Shown here: positions 35,853-45,362 of the stretch, piece by piece
Layout: every line of letters begins with the position of its first letter
How positions within the stretch are numbered: the first letter of the stretch is position 1
NCBI RefSeq assembly: GCF_014174155.1
Contig: NZ_JABEQM010000001.1
Coordinates: 186,001-250,000 of the forward strand
Reading direction: 5' to 3'
Origin: Gluconacetobacter tumulisoli
GTDB taxonomy: Bacteria; Pseudomonadota; Alphaproteobacteria; Acetobacterales; Acetobacteraceae
DNA length: 64,000 nt
Position numbers and translations under genes: made by a program
Notes under the pieces: model-generated
What the model was told of the DNA's origin: nothing
Seen by the model: only the letters and a program-made list of their open reading frames with translations
The model's database searches: none

Positions 35853-36436
35853 CCGCATTCGTTCGCCCCCCCCTGGCGGGGGTGCTGGCCGGCATGCTGG
35901 TCATGGCACCCGTGGCGTCGCGCGCGGCCGACGACGCGCCCTTCGTCACGCCGCAGCACGATGTCGACGTGACCTATGCCATCGCCTCGCCCGATCCGTC
36001 GCGGCCGCAGTTTCGCCAGCGCATGCGCTGGTCCGGGGAGCAGCAACGCCAGCGTGTCGATCCCGAGGGGTCGTCGACATTCATGATCACGGATTACCGC
36101 AAGCGCCTGCTGACGGTCGTGGACATGGCCCATCGGGCGCGTACGACCATCCCGGCGCCGGGGCCGGCGCTGACGACGCCCGGCCAGCGGGCCACGGGCG
36201 TATGGGCGAGGGGACCGTCGATGACCGTGGCGGGGCAGCCCTGCATCGTCTGGCACACCACCGATACCGACGGACGGGCCAGCGACGTCTGCTATACCGA
36301 CGACGGGGTCATGCTGCAGGTCGTCCAGAACGGCCGTGTCCTGGTCCAGGCCGACAGCCTGTCGCGGAGCGCGCAGCCCGACCCGGTTTTCGCCATTCCC
36401 GACGGACTGGCCGAGGTACGGGCAGCCCATCCATAG
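35849..36436 (+). CDS. Secreted protein of unknown function, paralogue B
   Basis: A 195-aa exported protein with signal peptide cleavage near SRAAD (residue 27). It shares with its upstream neighbour the opening strand (DVDVTYAIA), a DPEGSSTFMITDYRKRLLTVV segment, Pro-Cys followed by Trp (QPCIVWH), CYTDDGVMLQVV and a closing IFQPP/FAIPDG-like strand, with low overall identity. It is therefore a diverged duplicate. It lies at the end of the aat unit, with a 4-nt overlap at its start. The function is not known. Confidence 0.75.
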   Translation: MTAFVRPPLAGVLAGMLVMAPVASRAADDAPFVTPQHDVDVTYAIASPDPSRPQFRQRMRWSGEQQRQRVDPEGSSTFMITDYRKRLLTVVDMAHRARTTIPAPGPALTTPGQRATGVWARGPSMTVAGQPCIVWHTTDTDGRASDVCYTDDGVMLQVVQNGRVLVQADSLSRSAQPDPVFAIPDGLAEVRAAHP

Positions 36437-36806
36437 AGGCTGCTTGAGAGCCTGCCTGCAGATGCGCCCCGAGGCGATTCGACGCGTGATTTCTGCGCTC
36501 GGTGCTCGAAAACCTGCGTCGGCCGTGGCTGCGGGATCGTTCTGGCCTGGCGGCCCATATTGTCAGGCAGGCACATCAAGCGGCCCCGTGGAGGCAGGTT
36601 TGAAATTCGCCCTGTGGTGCGATCCTGAGCGGAATTTGGACCAGGGAACGCGGATCTGACGGTCCCATGGCGCATCGAAATGTTTTGTGACCGGAAAAAG
36701 GCGGATCCGCCCGCAAATCGCCATGTCGGTCGTGTCTGCTTGCTGGTGAAGCGGGGATCGGTGGGGTCCGGACGGGCCAGTCCCCGCGCAGCAAGAGGAT
36801 TCGAAC
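36437..36806. other. Intergenic region of 370 bp without a recognisable gene
   Basis: I see no credible gene here. Frames are open in places on both strands but without a good start, ribosome binding site or family resemblance. The stretch 36601-36710 is more A/T-rich than its surroundings, and 36795-36800 (AAGAGG) is the ribosome binding site of the next gene. It probably holds the promoter of that gene. A dispersed repeat or decayed mobile element cannot be excluded without a genome-wide comparison. Confidence 0.5.
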
Positions 36807-37163
36807 ATGCGGAACATGCGCAAGATGGTACGTTTCCTGCTGGTGGTTCCGGTCGTGGCCGGGGGCCTTGCGGCGGCGTCGCCCGCGGCTCATGCGGAGT
36901 GGCGGGACCATGGCGGGTGGCGCGATCATGGATGGCATGATCGCGGGTGGCATGGCGGCGGCGGCCGCGGATGGGGCGGCCCGGGTCCGGGCTATTATCA
37001 CCGGGGCTACGGTCCCGGCGGCGCCTTTGTCGGCGGCCTGGTCGGCGGTGCGCTGATCGGGGCGGCCGGCGTGGCGATCGCGCAGCAGGCCTATGCCCCC
37101 CCGCCGCCGCCTCCACCTCCGGTTTATGGCGCGCCGTATGGATACGCCTATCCGGGCTACTGA
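36807..37163 (+). CDS. Secreted Gly/His/Pro-rich protein with glycine-zipper segment
   Basis: This 118-aa exported protein has a signal peptide ending near AHAEW (residue 31). The mature part starts with repeated Trp-Arg/His-Asp-His-Gly units rich in Trp, His and Gly, continues with a Gly-rich Tyr segment, then a glycine-zipper hydrophobic stretch (FVGGLVGGALIGAAGVAIA) and ends in a Pro run and Tyr/Gly/Pro tail. Such proteins are usually envelope-associated; the function is unknown and metal binding by the His-rich part is speculation. AAGAGG 8 nt upstream supports the start. Confidence 0.75.
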   Translation: MRNMRKMVRFLLVVPVVAGGLAAASPAAHAEWRDHGGWRDHGWHDRGWHGGGGRGWGGPGPGYYHRGYGPGGAFVGGLVGGALIGAAGVAIAQQAYAPPPPPPPPVYGAPYGYAYPGY

Positions 37164-37198
37164 TTCCCGAGGGTTCCCGAGGGCCGCGCGGGCCGGGG

Positions 37199-37684
37199 TC
37201 ACGCGGCCCCGGCCGCCGTCATGACCTCGGCGACATGGCCGGGGACCTTGACGTTGCGCCAGGCCCGGATCAGCCGGCCTTGCGCGTCGATCAGGAAGGT
37301 GGCGCGCTCGATACCCATATAGGTGCGGCCATACAGGGATTTCTCGCCCCAGACGCCATAGGCCTCGGTCACCGCGCCGGTGGTGTCGGAGGCCAGGGGA
37401 AAATCCAGGCCCTGGGCGTCGGCGAATTTCTCGATCGCCTTCATCGCATCGCGCGATACGCCGATGACGGGGATCCCGGTGGATCCCAGGGCGTTCAATG
37501 CCTCCTGGAAGCCGCATGCCTCGGTAGTGCAGCCCGGCGTGCTGGCCTTGGGATAGAAATACAGGATGAACGGTCGCCCGCGCATGCCGGCCAGGCTGAC
37601 ATGCCGGTTCCGGCTGGCCGGCATGTCGAAATCCGGTACCGGCGCGCCGGGGGCGGGAAAGATCGGGAGTGCGGTGTCCGGCAT
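37199..37684 (-). CDS. bcp: Thioredoxin-dependent thiol peroxidase, Bcp/PrxQ type
   Basis: This 161-aa peroxiredoxin reduces hydrogen peroxide and organic hydroperoxides. The peroxidatic Cys is in PKASTPGCTTEAC; the second Cys five residues later is the resolving Cys typical of the PrxQ/Bcp class. FILYFYPKA and the later YGVWGEKSLYGRTYMG segment are family marks. It is 33 bp downstream of the glnE stop-side region on the same strand, after glnE. Confidence 0.93.
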   Translation of the reverse strand: MPDTALPIFPAPGAPVPDFDMPASRNRHVSLAGMRGRPFILYFYPKASTPGCTTEACGFQEALNALGSTGIPVIGVSRDAMKAIEKFADAQGLDFPLASDTTGAVTEAYGVWGEKSLYGRTYMGIERATFLIDAQGRLIRAWRNVKVPGHVAEVMTAAGAA

Positions 37685-37717
37685 GCGTGTTCTCCGTCAA
37701 AGGCGGGGCCGGATCGT

Positions 37718-40700
37718 TCAGATCGGGCCGATCAGGTGGGTGAAGGCCGCCCGTACCGCCTGGGCCCGTCGATCCATCAGGTCCAGCGCGGCGTCCACCG
37801 TTCCGGCCCCGACCTCCCGCAGCAGGATCTCCGCCGTGGCGGGGGAGATCGCGGCGACCGGGTCGGCGGGCAGACGCGGCCCGAAGAGGATTCTTAGCAT
37901 GCTCTGCACCGACCGCCAGTCATGATCGGCCTGTTCCAGCAGGCGTGCGTGGGCCGGGTACAGGTCGCCGTGCCGAGCAAGGCGCCGCAGCGCCACCCGC
38001 GTGGACGGATCGCGTGCGACGGCGGTGCCGGCGACCAGTTGCAGGGCCTGCGCGATGAATTCGACATCCGTCAAGCCGCCGGGCCGGCGTCGGATATCCC
38101 ACGGACCGGTGGAGGGAAGATCCCGCGCCAGGCGTTCGCGCATCGCCCGCGCGTCCTCCAGGATCGTCCTGCGGGCCCTGGCCGTTCGGGCCTGGCCGTC
38201 CAGCGCGACGCCGATGGCCGTCCGCAGGGTACGGACCAGGGCGGGCGGTCCGGCCACCACGCGCGCGCGGGTCAGGGCCATGCGTTCCCAGGTCCAGGCA
38301 CTTTCGGCATGATAGCGCCGGAACGCGGCCAGCGAGACCGCCACCGGCCCCTTCGAACCCGACGGTCGCAGGCGCATGTCGACCTCATACAACGGCCCTT
38401 CCGGCCCCGGGGCGGTCAATGCCCCGATGAAGGCATGCGCCAGCCGCACGAAATACGGCCCCACCGCCAGCGGACGCGGCGGCAGGCCGCCGTCCGCGGG
38501 CGCCCCGCGCCGGGGCAGGACGCTTTCGCCAACCCCTTCCGGATGGTCGAAGACCAGCATCAGATCCAGGTCCGATCCCGGCATCATCTCGCGCGATCCT
38601 GCCTTGCCCAGCGCCATGACCGCCATGGCCCCGCCGGGCACGCGCCCATGGCGCCGCCGGTGTTCGGCCGTCACGGTCTTCAGCAGGCCACGAATGACGG
38701 CGTCGGCCATGCCGGTGCGCGCCAGGCTGGCCCGGTCGACGTCCATCCGCCCTTCCAGCCGTGCGCTGGACAGGCGGAATTCCTCGCCCCGCACCAGGCC
38801 GCGCAGGATGGGCAGCACCTGTTCGGTCGAGGTGGCGCGGGCGACGTGCTGCCGCACCAGCTGGGGGGCGGGCACGTCCTCGGCCTCATCCTGGGCGTCG
38901 GTCGCGGTGTCCAGCAGGCCGTCCAGTGCCGCCGGTGTTTCGGCCAGATGGTCCGCCAGGAAGGGCGATCCGTCCAGGATGGTCGCGATCCGGTCGATCA
39001 ATGCCGGATTGCGTTCCAGCAGCGACAGGAACTGCACGCCCGCCCATTGCCGGGCCAGCATGGCGTCGAACCGCCGCAGGCAGGTCAGCGGGTCGCGCCG
39101 CTGGCCGAACCGGGTCAGCAGGGCCGGCAACAGCCGCCGCAGCAGGATGCGTGCGCGGTCGGAACGCAGGGCCCGCAGGCGATTGCCGCTCCATCGTTGC
39201 AGCAGGGCCTGGGCTGGGGGGATGTCGGCCGGGACGAAGCCGGCCGCCGCCAGATGGTCGGCCAGGTCCTCGGCCTCGGGATCGACCGAGGGGCCGGGGC
39301 CGCCGGGTTCGGCGAACTGGCGTTCGAAGATCCGGCGCGAATCCTGCATGATCGGCAGCATCATGGCCGCCAGCGCCCGGCCGCCCTTTTCCTCCATGAA
39401 GGTGGCGAAGGCGTTGAAGGAGTCGCGCGTCGCCGGCAGGCGGTGGGTCTGGTGGTCGGCCTGCATCTGCAGCCGGTGTTCCGCCCGGCGCAGCATGCGA
39501 TAGGTCCGCGCCAGGCTCTCGCCCTCGGCGCGGGGCAGCAGGCCCGTCCGCACCAGCCGCCGCAGGGCGCCCAGCGTGGTGGGGTCGCGCAATTCGGGTT
39601 TGCGTCCGCCCCAGACCAGCTGCAGCGCCTGGGCCACGAACTCCACTTCCCGGATGCCGCCCTGGCCCAGCTTCAGGTCGTGATCCAGCAGCCAGTCGCG
39701 GGCCTGTCCGGGGTCGTGGACCGTTCGGTCCGTCAGCTGCGACAGGCCGGCGCGGCCGGCGTTGCGGTGGCGGTCGATCCGCGCCTTCATGTCGTGCAGG
39801 TCGTCGATGACCACGAAATCGAGGTGGCGGCGCCAGACGAAGGGATGGATTGCGCGCAGGAAGCGCCGGCCGGCGGCGATGTCGCCGGCAACGGGCCGGG
39901 CCTTGGTCATCGCCGCGCGTTCCCAGGTCTGGCCCAGGCTTTCATAATAGGCGATGCCCGCGGGGAAGGGGATGGCCGGCGGCGTCGCCGAAGGGTCCGG
40001 ACGCAGGCGCAGGTCGGTGCGAAAGACGTAGCCGTCGGCATCGCGCGCTTCCATCAGGCCGACAAGATCGCTAGTCATGCGGATGAAGATCCGGCGCAGA
40101 TCCTCGTGCCCGGGATGACAGTCCGGATCGTACAGGACGATCAGGTCGATATCCGAGGAGTAGTTCAGTTCCCGCGCGCCGAGCTTTCCCATCGCCAGGA
40201 GGACGAAGCCGCTGCCGCGCGCGGGGCGATTGGGGTCCCGCAGGACGATCTGTCCCGTATCATGCGCCGAGCGCAGCAGATGCCTGACGGCGGCATCCAG
40301 CGCGCTCTCCGCGAGGCGGCTGAGGGACAACGTCACCTGTTCCAGCGTCCACAGGCCGCCGATATCCGCCAGTGCGATCGCCAGCGCGGCCTGGCGCTTG
40401 GCCGCGCGCATCGTTGCGGCGATGTCGGCGCGGCTGTCGCGCGGCGTCAGGGACGCCAGGCGGTCCAGGATGGCGGCCATCGCGCGGTCCGGCCCGTCGG
40501 CCAGCAGGCGGGCGAACGGTTCGGGATCGCGCCGGACCAGGCCGGCCAGGTACGGGCTGTTGCCGCCCAGCGCCGCCAGCAGGCGGTCAACCCCCGCCGC
40601 GGCAAGCAGCTCGGGATCCAGGCCGTGTTCCACCCAGATTTCGCGCACGTCCTCCAGCAGCAGCGCGGCGCCGCGGGCGTCGGCGGGCTCGGGCCAGGGG

Positions 40701-40744
40701 CGATCCGTCCAGGGCGGGGCAGGGGGCGTCGTCGGCTGGGGCAT
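37718..40744 (-). CDS. glnE: Bifunctional glutamine synthetase adenylyltransferase/deadenylase
   Basis: GlnE adds AMP to glutamine synthetase when nitrogen is plentiful and removes it when nitrogen is scarce, under PII control. The protein has 1008 aa, normal for the family. Two nucleotidyltransferase domains are seen: the deadenylase half has SSDIDLIVLYD near residue 195, and the adenylylase half GSDLDLMLVFD near residue 724. Each is followed by a helical regulatory domain, and FVAQALQLVWG / FIAQALQLVAG repeat in the two halves. It is divergent from the YhdP-like gene, with 65 bp between. Confidence 0.96.
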   Translation of the reverse strand: MPQPTTPPAPPWTDRPWPEPADARGAALLLEDVREIWVEHGLDPELLAAAGVDRLLAALGGNSPYLAGLVRRDPEPFARLLADGPDRAMAAILDRLASLTPRDSRADIAATMRAAKRQAALAIALADIGGLWTLEQVTLSLSRLAESALDAAVRHLLRSAHDTGQIVLRDPNRPARGSGFVLLAMGKLGARELNYSSDIDLIVLYDPDCHPGHEDLRRIFIRMTSDLVGLMEARDADGYVFRTDLRLRPDPSATPPAIPFPAGIAYYESLGQTWERAAMTKARPVAGDIAAGRRFLRAIHPFVWRRHLDFVVIDDLHDMKARIDRHRNAGRAGLSQLTDRTVHDPGQARDWLLDHDLKLGQGGIREVEFVAQALQLVWGGRKPELRDPTTLGALRRLVRTGLLPRAEGESLARTYRMLRRAEHRLQMQADHQTHRLPATRDSFNAFATFMEEKGGRALAAMMLPIMQDSRRIFERQFAEPGGPGPSVDPEAEDLADHLAAAGFVPADIPPAQALLQRWSGNRLRALRSDRARILLRRLLPALLTRFGQRRDPLTCLRRFDAMLARQWAGVQFLSLLERNPALIDRIATILDGSPFLADHLAETPAALDGLLDTATDAQDEAEDVPAPQLVRQHVARATSTEQVLPILRGLVRGEEFRLSSARLEGRMDVDRASLARTGMADAVIRGLLKTVTAEHRRRHGRVPGGAMAVMALGKAGSREMMPGSDLDLMLVFDHPEGVGESVLPRRGAPADGGLPPRPLAVGPYFVRLAHAFIGALTAPGPEGPLYEVDMRLRPSGSKGPVAVSLAAFRRYHAESAWTWERMALTRARVVAGPPALVRTLRTAIGVALDGQARTARARRTILEDARAMRERLARDLPSTGPWDIRRRPGGLTDVEFIAQALQLVAGTAVARDPSTRVALRRLARHGDLYPAHARLLEQADHDWRSVQSMLRILFGPRLPADPVAAISPATAEILLREVGAGTVDAALDLMDRRAQAVRAAFTHLIGPI

Positions 40745-40809
40745 GATCCGTTTTCGGGCTTGGCGGGGGGCGCGGCGTCCGCCGCGTGCGGCGGCGCACC
40801 GTGGACGGC

Positions 40810-43800
40810 ATGACGGCCCCGGGTCAAGGCGCCGCCCCCGAAGGGGGGGACGGCGGCGGTCGCGGGCGGGAAACGCGGCGGCTTCGGCGTATCCTGCCGA
40901 TCGTGGCGGGGGCGGTTGCCGTACCCGTCGTGGGACTTGTCGTCCTGGGGCTGCGCCTGTCCATGGGACCGGTGGATGTCACGCCGCTGGTCCGGCTGGC
41001 CCTGCCGGCGACGATCGTGCCCGGCGGCGCGGGACGTCCGGCGGCGGCCCGGCTGGAGGCAGGACGGGTGCGGATCGGGTGGGACGTCCTGCATCGGGGA
41101 CTGGTCGCGCCGGTCGACATCCAGGCCGATGGCCTGCGCCTGCTGCGGGCCGACGGGGTCGTGGCCGACCGGATCGGGTCCATGCGGGTGGTACTGGCCG
41201 GCGCGCCCCTGCTCCATGGTCGGATCGCGCTGCTGACGATGGATTTGTCCTCGGTTCGCCTGGCGCTGCGTCGGGGGGCGGGCGGGGCGATCGCGCTGGA
41301 TCTGGGGTCGGCGACGCCGCCGGATGACGGCGCGTCCGGCTTTCCGGTGGATCCGATGCAGATCCGGCGCCTGACGATCGCGGACGGGGCGGTCACGCTG
41401 GCGGACGCACGCTCGGCCGCCCGCTGGCGGCTGGAGGGCATTGGGGCGGATGTGCGGACGGAATGGGTCGCGGGCCATCTGGGCCTGACCGGCCGGGCCG
41501 TCCTCGCCCTGTCGGGACCGGGTATGCCCGGGCAGGACATGCGCGGCGTGGTGCGGGCGGAAGGGCGGCGCGACGGCGGGGGGATCGGCTGGCATGTTTC
41601 GGCGACGCCCGTCACCCTGTCCGCGTTCGCGGCCTTCGCGCCGGCGCTGTCGGCCGTCGACCTGCCGCTGGGCCTGGATGGAACGGTGCATCTGCTGGCC
41701 GACGGGCCGGGCATGGCGATGCGCCCCGGTGCCGCCGACCTGAGTCTCGATGCCGGGGCCGGACATATCGACAGCGGCGGGGATGGCCACCTGCTGGTGG
41801 ACAGCGGACATGCGCATCTGTCCGCCACATTCGGACCGTCGCATGCCGGGGCCTTCCTGGCCGGGCCGGCGACGGTGCGCCTCGACAATCTGGTGGCACA
41901 GCTGCGTGCCTCCGACCATCCGGACCTGCCGGCCAGCGGTCCGGTGCTGCGGGCCGACGGCGTGCTGGACGCAGCGTCCCTGACCGGGGCGGGGGCGGTC
42001 CGGATCACGCTTTCGGCCGGGATTCCGGCGCTGGATTTCGCGACCCTCGGCGATTACTGGCCGGCCGGGGCGGCGAAGGGCGCGCGGCTGTGGGTAACGC
42101 GCAACATCACGCGCGGCGCGGCATCCGACCTGCATGTTTCGATCGGGCTGCAGGGACGTGCCGGCTGGCGCGGGATGCGCCTGGTCTCGCTGGGCGGGGG
42201 GGTGACCGGATCGGGGATGGACCTGCACTGGCTGCGTCCGATCCCGCCGGTGCACGGCCTTGATGCCCATCTGACGTTCGACGGGCCGGATTCGCTGTCG
42301 ATCGCCTTCGACCACGGGGTCCAGCTGGTGGACCGCACCGGCCGGAACGTCGATGCGACCGGCACCGGCCGCGTCGAGGTCGGACCCGGCCACATGCGTA
42401 TCGACGGCCTGCTGGTAAAGGACCAGATCGGCGATATCTCCACGACCCTGCGCGGCAATGCGCGCGACGTCCTGGCCCTGCTGGCCGAACCGCGGCTGCA
42501 TCTGCTGTCGCGTCATCCGCTGGGCTTCAGCCAGCCGTCGGGGCAGGCCCGGATCGGGCTGCATCTCGCCCTGCCGCTGACGGCCCATGTCAAGGTGGCC
42601 GAGATCAGGCTGGACGCCCATGCCGACCTGACCCACGTTCATCTGGGCAAGGTCGTGCTGGGACGCGGGCTGGATGATGGACGGCTGGCCATCGACGCGA
42701 CGACCGAAGGACTGTCCCTGCGGGGCAATGCGCGGCTGGGCGGCGTGCCCGCGACGATTGCCTACAGCATGGATTTTCGGACCGGGCCCGTGGTCCGCAC
42801 GACCGAAAGCGCACGGGTGCAGGCCCATATCACGCCCGAGGATGCGGCCCGCACCGGCCTGTCCCTGGGGCAGCGTTTCGACGGCAGTGCCGATCTGGAC
42901 GTTGCGTACGACCGCTTCCCCGGCGGCGCGGGACAGATCGACCTGAACCTGAACCTGGACGACGCCGCCCTGACCATCCCGGTGTGGCGCAAGGCCCGGG
43001 GACAGGCCGCGCAGGCGTCGGTGCGGCTCGGCCTCGAGCAGGCGCGTCTTTCGTCGATCGAAGCCATCCATGCGACGGGGCCGGACCTGTCGGTCGAGGG
43101 ACGGGCGAACGTGACCAACGGACAGGCAAGCCGCCTGGTGTTGCGGGGATTCCGCGTCGGTCGGTCGCGGGGCGACGCCACCGTGGGCATTCCCGCCGGG
43201 CCGCGCGACCCGATTAGGGTCGCGATCCATGCGCCGGTGCTGGATCTTTCGCCGCTGCTGGCGTCCGACCCGGCGACCTCGAAAGGCGCGCCCCCTGCCG
43301 GCTATCACATGCCCGAGGCGGCGTCGGGGCGGGTCCATGGCCCGCCGGGCCGCGGCTGGGTGATCGATGCCGAGGCCCGTACCCTCTATTACAGTCGCGA
43401 TGCCGCCCTTCAGGGCGTCCGGACGCATCTGGAGGATAACGGCGTCCGCCTGACGCGAATGCGCTTCTCGATGGCCGGCCCGTCGCCGGCCACGGCGATC
43501 CTGACGCCCGAGGCCGACGGCCGGCATCTGTGGGCCAGCGTGCAGGACCTGGGCCAGATCATGCACCAGATCGGCCTGACGGGGCGGTTCAGCGGCGGCC
43601 GGACGGTCCTGACGGGAGTATTCGACGACCGGCAGCCGACGGCGCCGTTTTCTGGCACGCTGACGATGGACCCCATCATGATGCGCGAGGCGCCGGACGC
43701 GGTGCGGCTGGCGAACAATGCCTCGATCTATGGCTGGATGCAGGCGCCGCGCGCGCCGGGCTTCCTGGTCGACCGGGTGTCGCTGCCGCTGACGTTTCGC

Positions 43801-44100
43801 GATGGCACGCTGTCCATTCATGACGGCCTGGCCGGCAATGCGTCGCTGGGCGTCACGCTGCAGGGGGCGGTGGACCTCGACCGCGGACGGCTGGACCTGA
43901 AGGGAACGATCGTGCCAGCCTTCGCGGTGAACGCCATTCCGGGCCACCTGCCCGGCGTGGGGCGGTTGCTCAGTCCCGAGAAGGGCGGCGGGCTGCTGGC
44001 GGCGACCTTCGTGGTCAGCGGCGCGATGAACGAGCCCGCGCTGCACGTCAATCCGTTCTCGGTCTTCCTGCCGGGCGTGCTGCGGCGGCTGGTGGAATAG
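40810..44100 (+). CDS. Large AsmA/YhdP-like membrane-anchored protein (DUF3971 type)
   Basis: This 1096-aa protein has a cytoplasmic basic N-terminus and one membrane helix (about residues 28-51), followed by a very long periplasmic region rich in beta strands, as in YhdP, TamB and other bridge-like lipid transport proteins. Typical YhdP-like segments are the repeated strand-turn patterns and the C-terminal DLKGTIVPAFAVNAIPGHLPGVGRLL with a following GLLAATFVVSGAMNEPALHVNP. By analogy it may move phospholipids to the outer membrane. The ATG at 40810 is chosen; a GTG at 40786 would add eight residues. Confidence 0.85.
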   Translation: MTAPGQGAAPEGGDGGGRGRETRRLRRILPIVAGAVAVPVVGLVVLGLRLSMGPVDVTPLVRLALPATIVPGGAGRPAAARLEAGRVRIGWDVLHRGLVAPVDIQADGLRLLRADGVVADRIGSMRVVLAGAPLLHGRIALLTMDLSSVRLALRRGAGGAIALDLGSATPPDDGASGFPVDPMQIRRLTIADGAVTLADARSAARWRLEGIGADVRTEWVAGHLGLTGRAVLALSGPGMPGQDMRGVVRAEGRRDGGGIGWHVSATPVTLSAFAAFAPALSAVDLPLGLDGTVHLLADGPGMAMRPGAADLSLDAGAGHIDSGGDGHLLVDSGHAHLSATFGPSHAGAFLAGPATVRLDNLVAQLRASDHPDLPASGPVLRADGVLDAASLTGAGAVRITLSAGIPALDFATLGDYWPAGAAKGARLWVTRNITRGAASDLHVSIGLQGRAGWRGMRLVSLGGGVTGSGMDLHWLRPIPPVHGLDAHLTFDGPDSLSIAFDHGVQLVDRTGRNVDATGTGRVEVGPGHMRIDGLLVKDQIGDISTTLRGNARDVLALLAEPRLHLLSRHPLGFSQPSGQARIGLHLALPLTAHVKVAEIRLDAHADLTHVHLGKVVLGRGLDDGRLAIDATTEGLSLRGNARLGGVPATIAYSMDFRTGPVVRTTESARVQAHITPEDAARTGLSLGQRFDGSADLDVAYDRFPGGAGQIDLNLNLDDAALTIPVWRKARGQAAQASVRLGLEQARLSSIEAIHATGPDLSVEGRANVTNGQASRLVLRGFRVGRSRGDATVGIPAGPRDPIRVAIHAPVLDLSPLLASDPATSKGAPPAGYHMPEAASGRVHGPPGRGWVIDAEARTLYYSRDAALQGVRTHLEDNGVRLTRMRFSMAGPSPATAILTPEADGRHLWASVQDLGQIMHQIGLTGRFSGGRTVLTGVFDDRQPTAPFSGTLTMDPIMMREAPDAVRLANNASIYGWMQAPRAPGFLVDRVSLPLTFRDGTLSIHDGLAGNASLGVTLQGAVDLDRGRLDLKGTIVPAFAVNAIPGHLPGVGRLLSPEKGGGLLAATFVVSGAMNEPALHVNPFSVFLPGVLRRLVE

Positions 44101-44148
44101 AACAGTCCGTGGACGGGCCGGGGACAGGCGACGATGTGGTTGCTGGTG

Positions 44149-45339
44149 CTATCCCGCGATGGCCTGTCCCGGGGCGGGGAAAAAGGCCGAAGCCGGGCCA
44201 GGTTCCACCTCCTGGCCGTCCGGGATGGTGGGGTCCTTCGCGGGCGGCCCTTCCACGCGGTTGCGGCCCAGGCGCTTGGCGCGATAGAGGGCCCAGTCGG
44301 CGAGCGCCATCTGGTCGCCGAGCGGCAGGTCTGCGGCGGCCGGGGCGGCGAGGCCGACGCTGACGGTGGCCTGGATGTCGTGGGAGCGGGAGGTTTCGGC
44401 GAAGGCCGCACGCACGCGTTCGCCGTGGGCGCGCAATTCCCCCGCAGAAAGGCCGCTGGCGGCGGCGGCGAATTCCTCGCCGCCGATCCGGCCGAAGATC
44501 ACCTCCTTCCCTAGAAGGGTCGTGGCGACGCGGCTGAAATGCCGGATGACGAGGTCGCCGGAGGCATGTCCGAACGTATCGTTGATATGTTTGAAATGAT
44601 CGATATCGAACAGCAGGAGGCCGCGTCGCGGCAGGGCTTCGGCCGCCTGCCAGAAGCCCCGGCGGTTCATCACGCCTGTCATTTCATCCTGGAGCGCCAT
44701 GCTTCGCGCCTGCAGGACGGCGCGTTCGGTGACCAGTATCAGCAGGAGGCTGGGCCACAGGACGACGTAGCATATCATTTCGAACGGGATGATCGTCGTC
44801 GCGAGGGGTTGCCAGCCCGCCAGTCCGGGCAGGGCCGTCAGCGCGGCGCGGACCGCGCAGCACACGACATGAAGGCTGCTGATGACGATAAGCGCCTGGT
44901 GCGATTTCGCTTCCCGCGGAACCCGCAGCAACTGGCAGAGCGGAAGGAACACGAGCACGCCGACCAGCGCCATCGCGGTTTCGACGCGCAGGTCGAACGA
45001 CCGGCGGAACGGAGCGGCCAGGCACAGCACAAGCCACAGCACCGTCGGCGCCGCGAGCCGCCAGCGGGAAACCGGATGGCCATACAGTCGCATGACTGCC
45101 TGCCAGAACAGTGCGAGCGCCAGCAGGACGAGGCCGTTTCCAACCGGAACGGCAATGCATTCGGGGACCGGAGGGCGCATGATCACCAGGGGCAGGCCGA
45201 TGCCGCCGATCAATGTCCCCAGGCTGAGCAGGTGCAAGGCGGGTTCAGGATGATAGCGGCGCACCACGCCGCCCAGAAAGGTGATGAGGAGACAGAGAAG
45301 TGCTATGGTCGGTCCCGGAGGAAGCGAGGCGTAGGGCAT
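44149..45339 (-). CDS. Membrane-bound diguanylate cyclase (GGDEF domain)
   Basis: This enzyme makes cyclic di-GMP. The 396-aa protein has about six or seven hydrophobic helices in residues 8-205 forming a membrane sensor region. The GGDEF domain follows from about residue 215: the metal-binding Asp245 is in FDIDHFKHIND, and the active-site motif is GGEEF at 286-290, a functional variant. The RxxD inhibitory site expected just upstream is absent (EVIFGRIGGEEF), so product feedback inhibition is unlikely. It is the last gene of the leftward dctA-kgtP-VOC run but appears to have its own A/T-rich promoter. Confidence 0.92.
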   Translation of the reverse strand: MPYASLPPGPTIALLCLLITFLGGVVRRYHPEPALHLLSLGTLIGGIGLPLVIMRPPVPECIAVPVGNGLVLLALALFWQAVMRLYGHPVSRWRLAAPTVLWLVLCLAAPFRRSFDLRVETAMALVGVLVFLPLCQLLRVPREAKSHQALIVISSLHVVCCAVRAALTALPGLAGWQPLATTIIPFEMICYVVLWPSLLLILVTERAVLQARSMALQDEMTGVMNRRGFWQAAEALPRRGLLLFDIDHFKHINDTFGHASGDLVIRHFSRVATTLLGKEVIFGRIGGEEFAAAASGLSAGELRAHGERVRAAFAETSRSHDIQATVSVGLAAPAAADLPLGDQMALADWALYRAKRLGRNRVEGPPAKDPTIPDGQEVEPGPASAFFPAPGQAIAG

Positions 45340-45362
45340 GCGGCAGATATCCGGACCGTTGG

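Noticed and set aside
36796-36806. GGATTCGAAC resembling a tRNA T-arm
   Set aside because: No cloverleaf can be built around it; it overlaps the ribosome binding site of the following gene.
37922-40813. A 963-codon plus-strand open frame opposite glnE
   Set aside because: Antisense shadow of glnE caused by high third-position G/C; no recognisable domain.
40447-44046. A 1199-codon minus-strand frame opposite the YhdP-like gene
   Set aside because: Arg/Gln/His/Gly-rich low-complexity translation typical of antisense frames; the plus-strand protein has a membrane anchor and family pattern.
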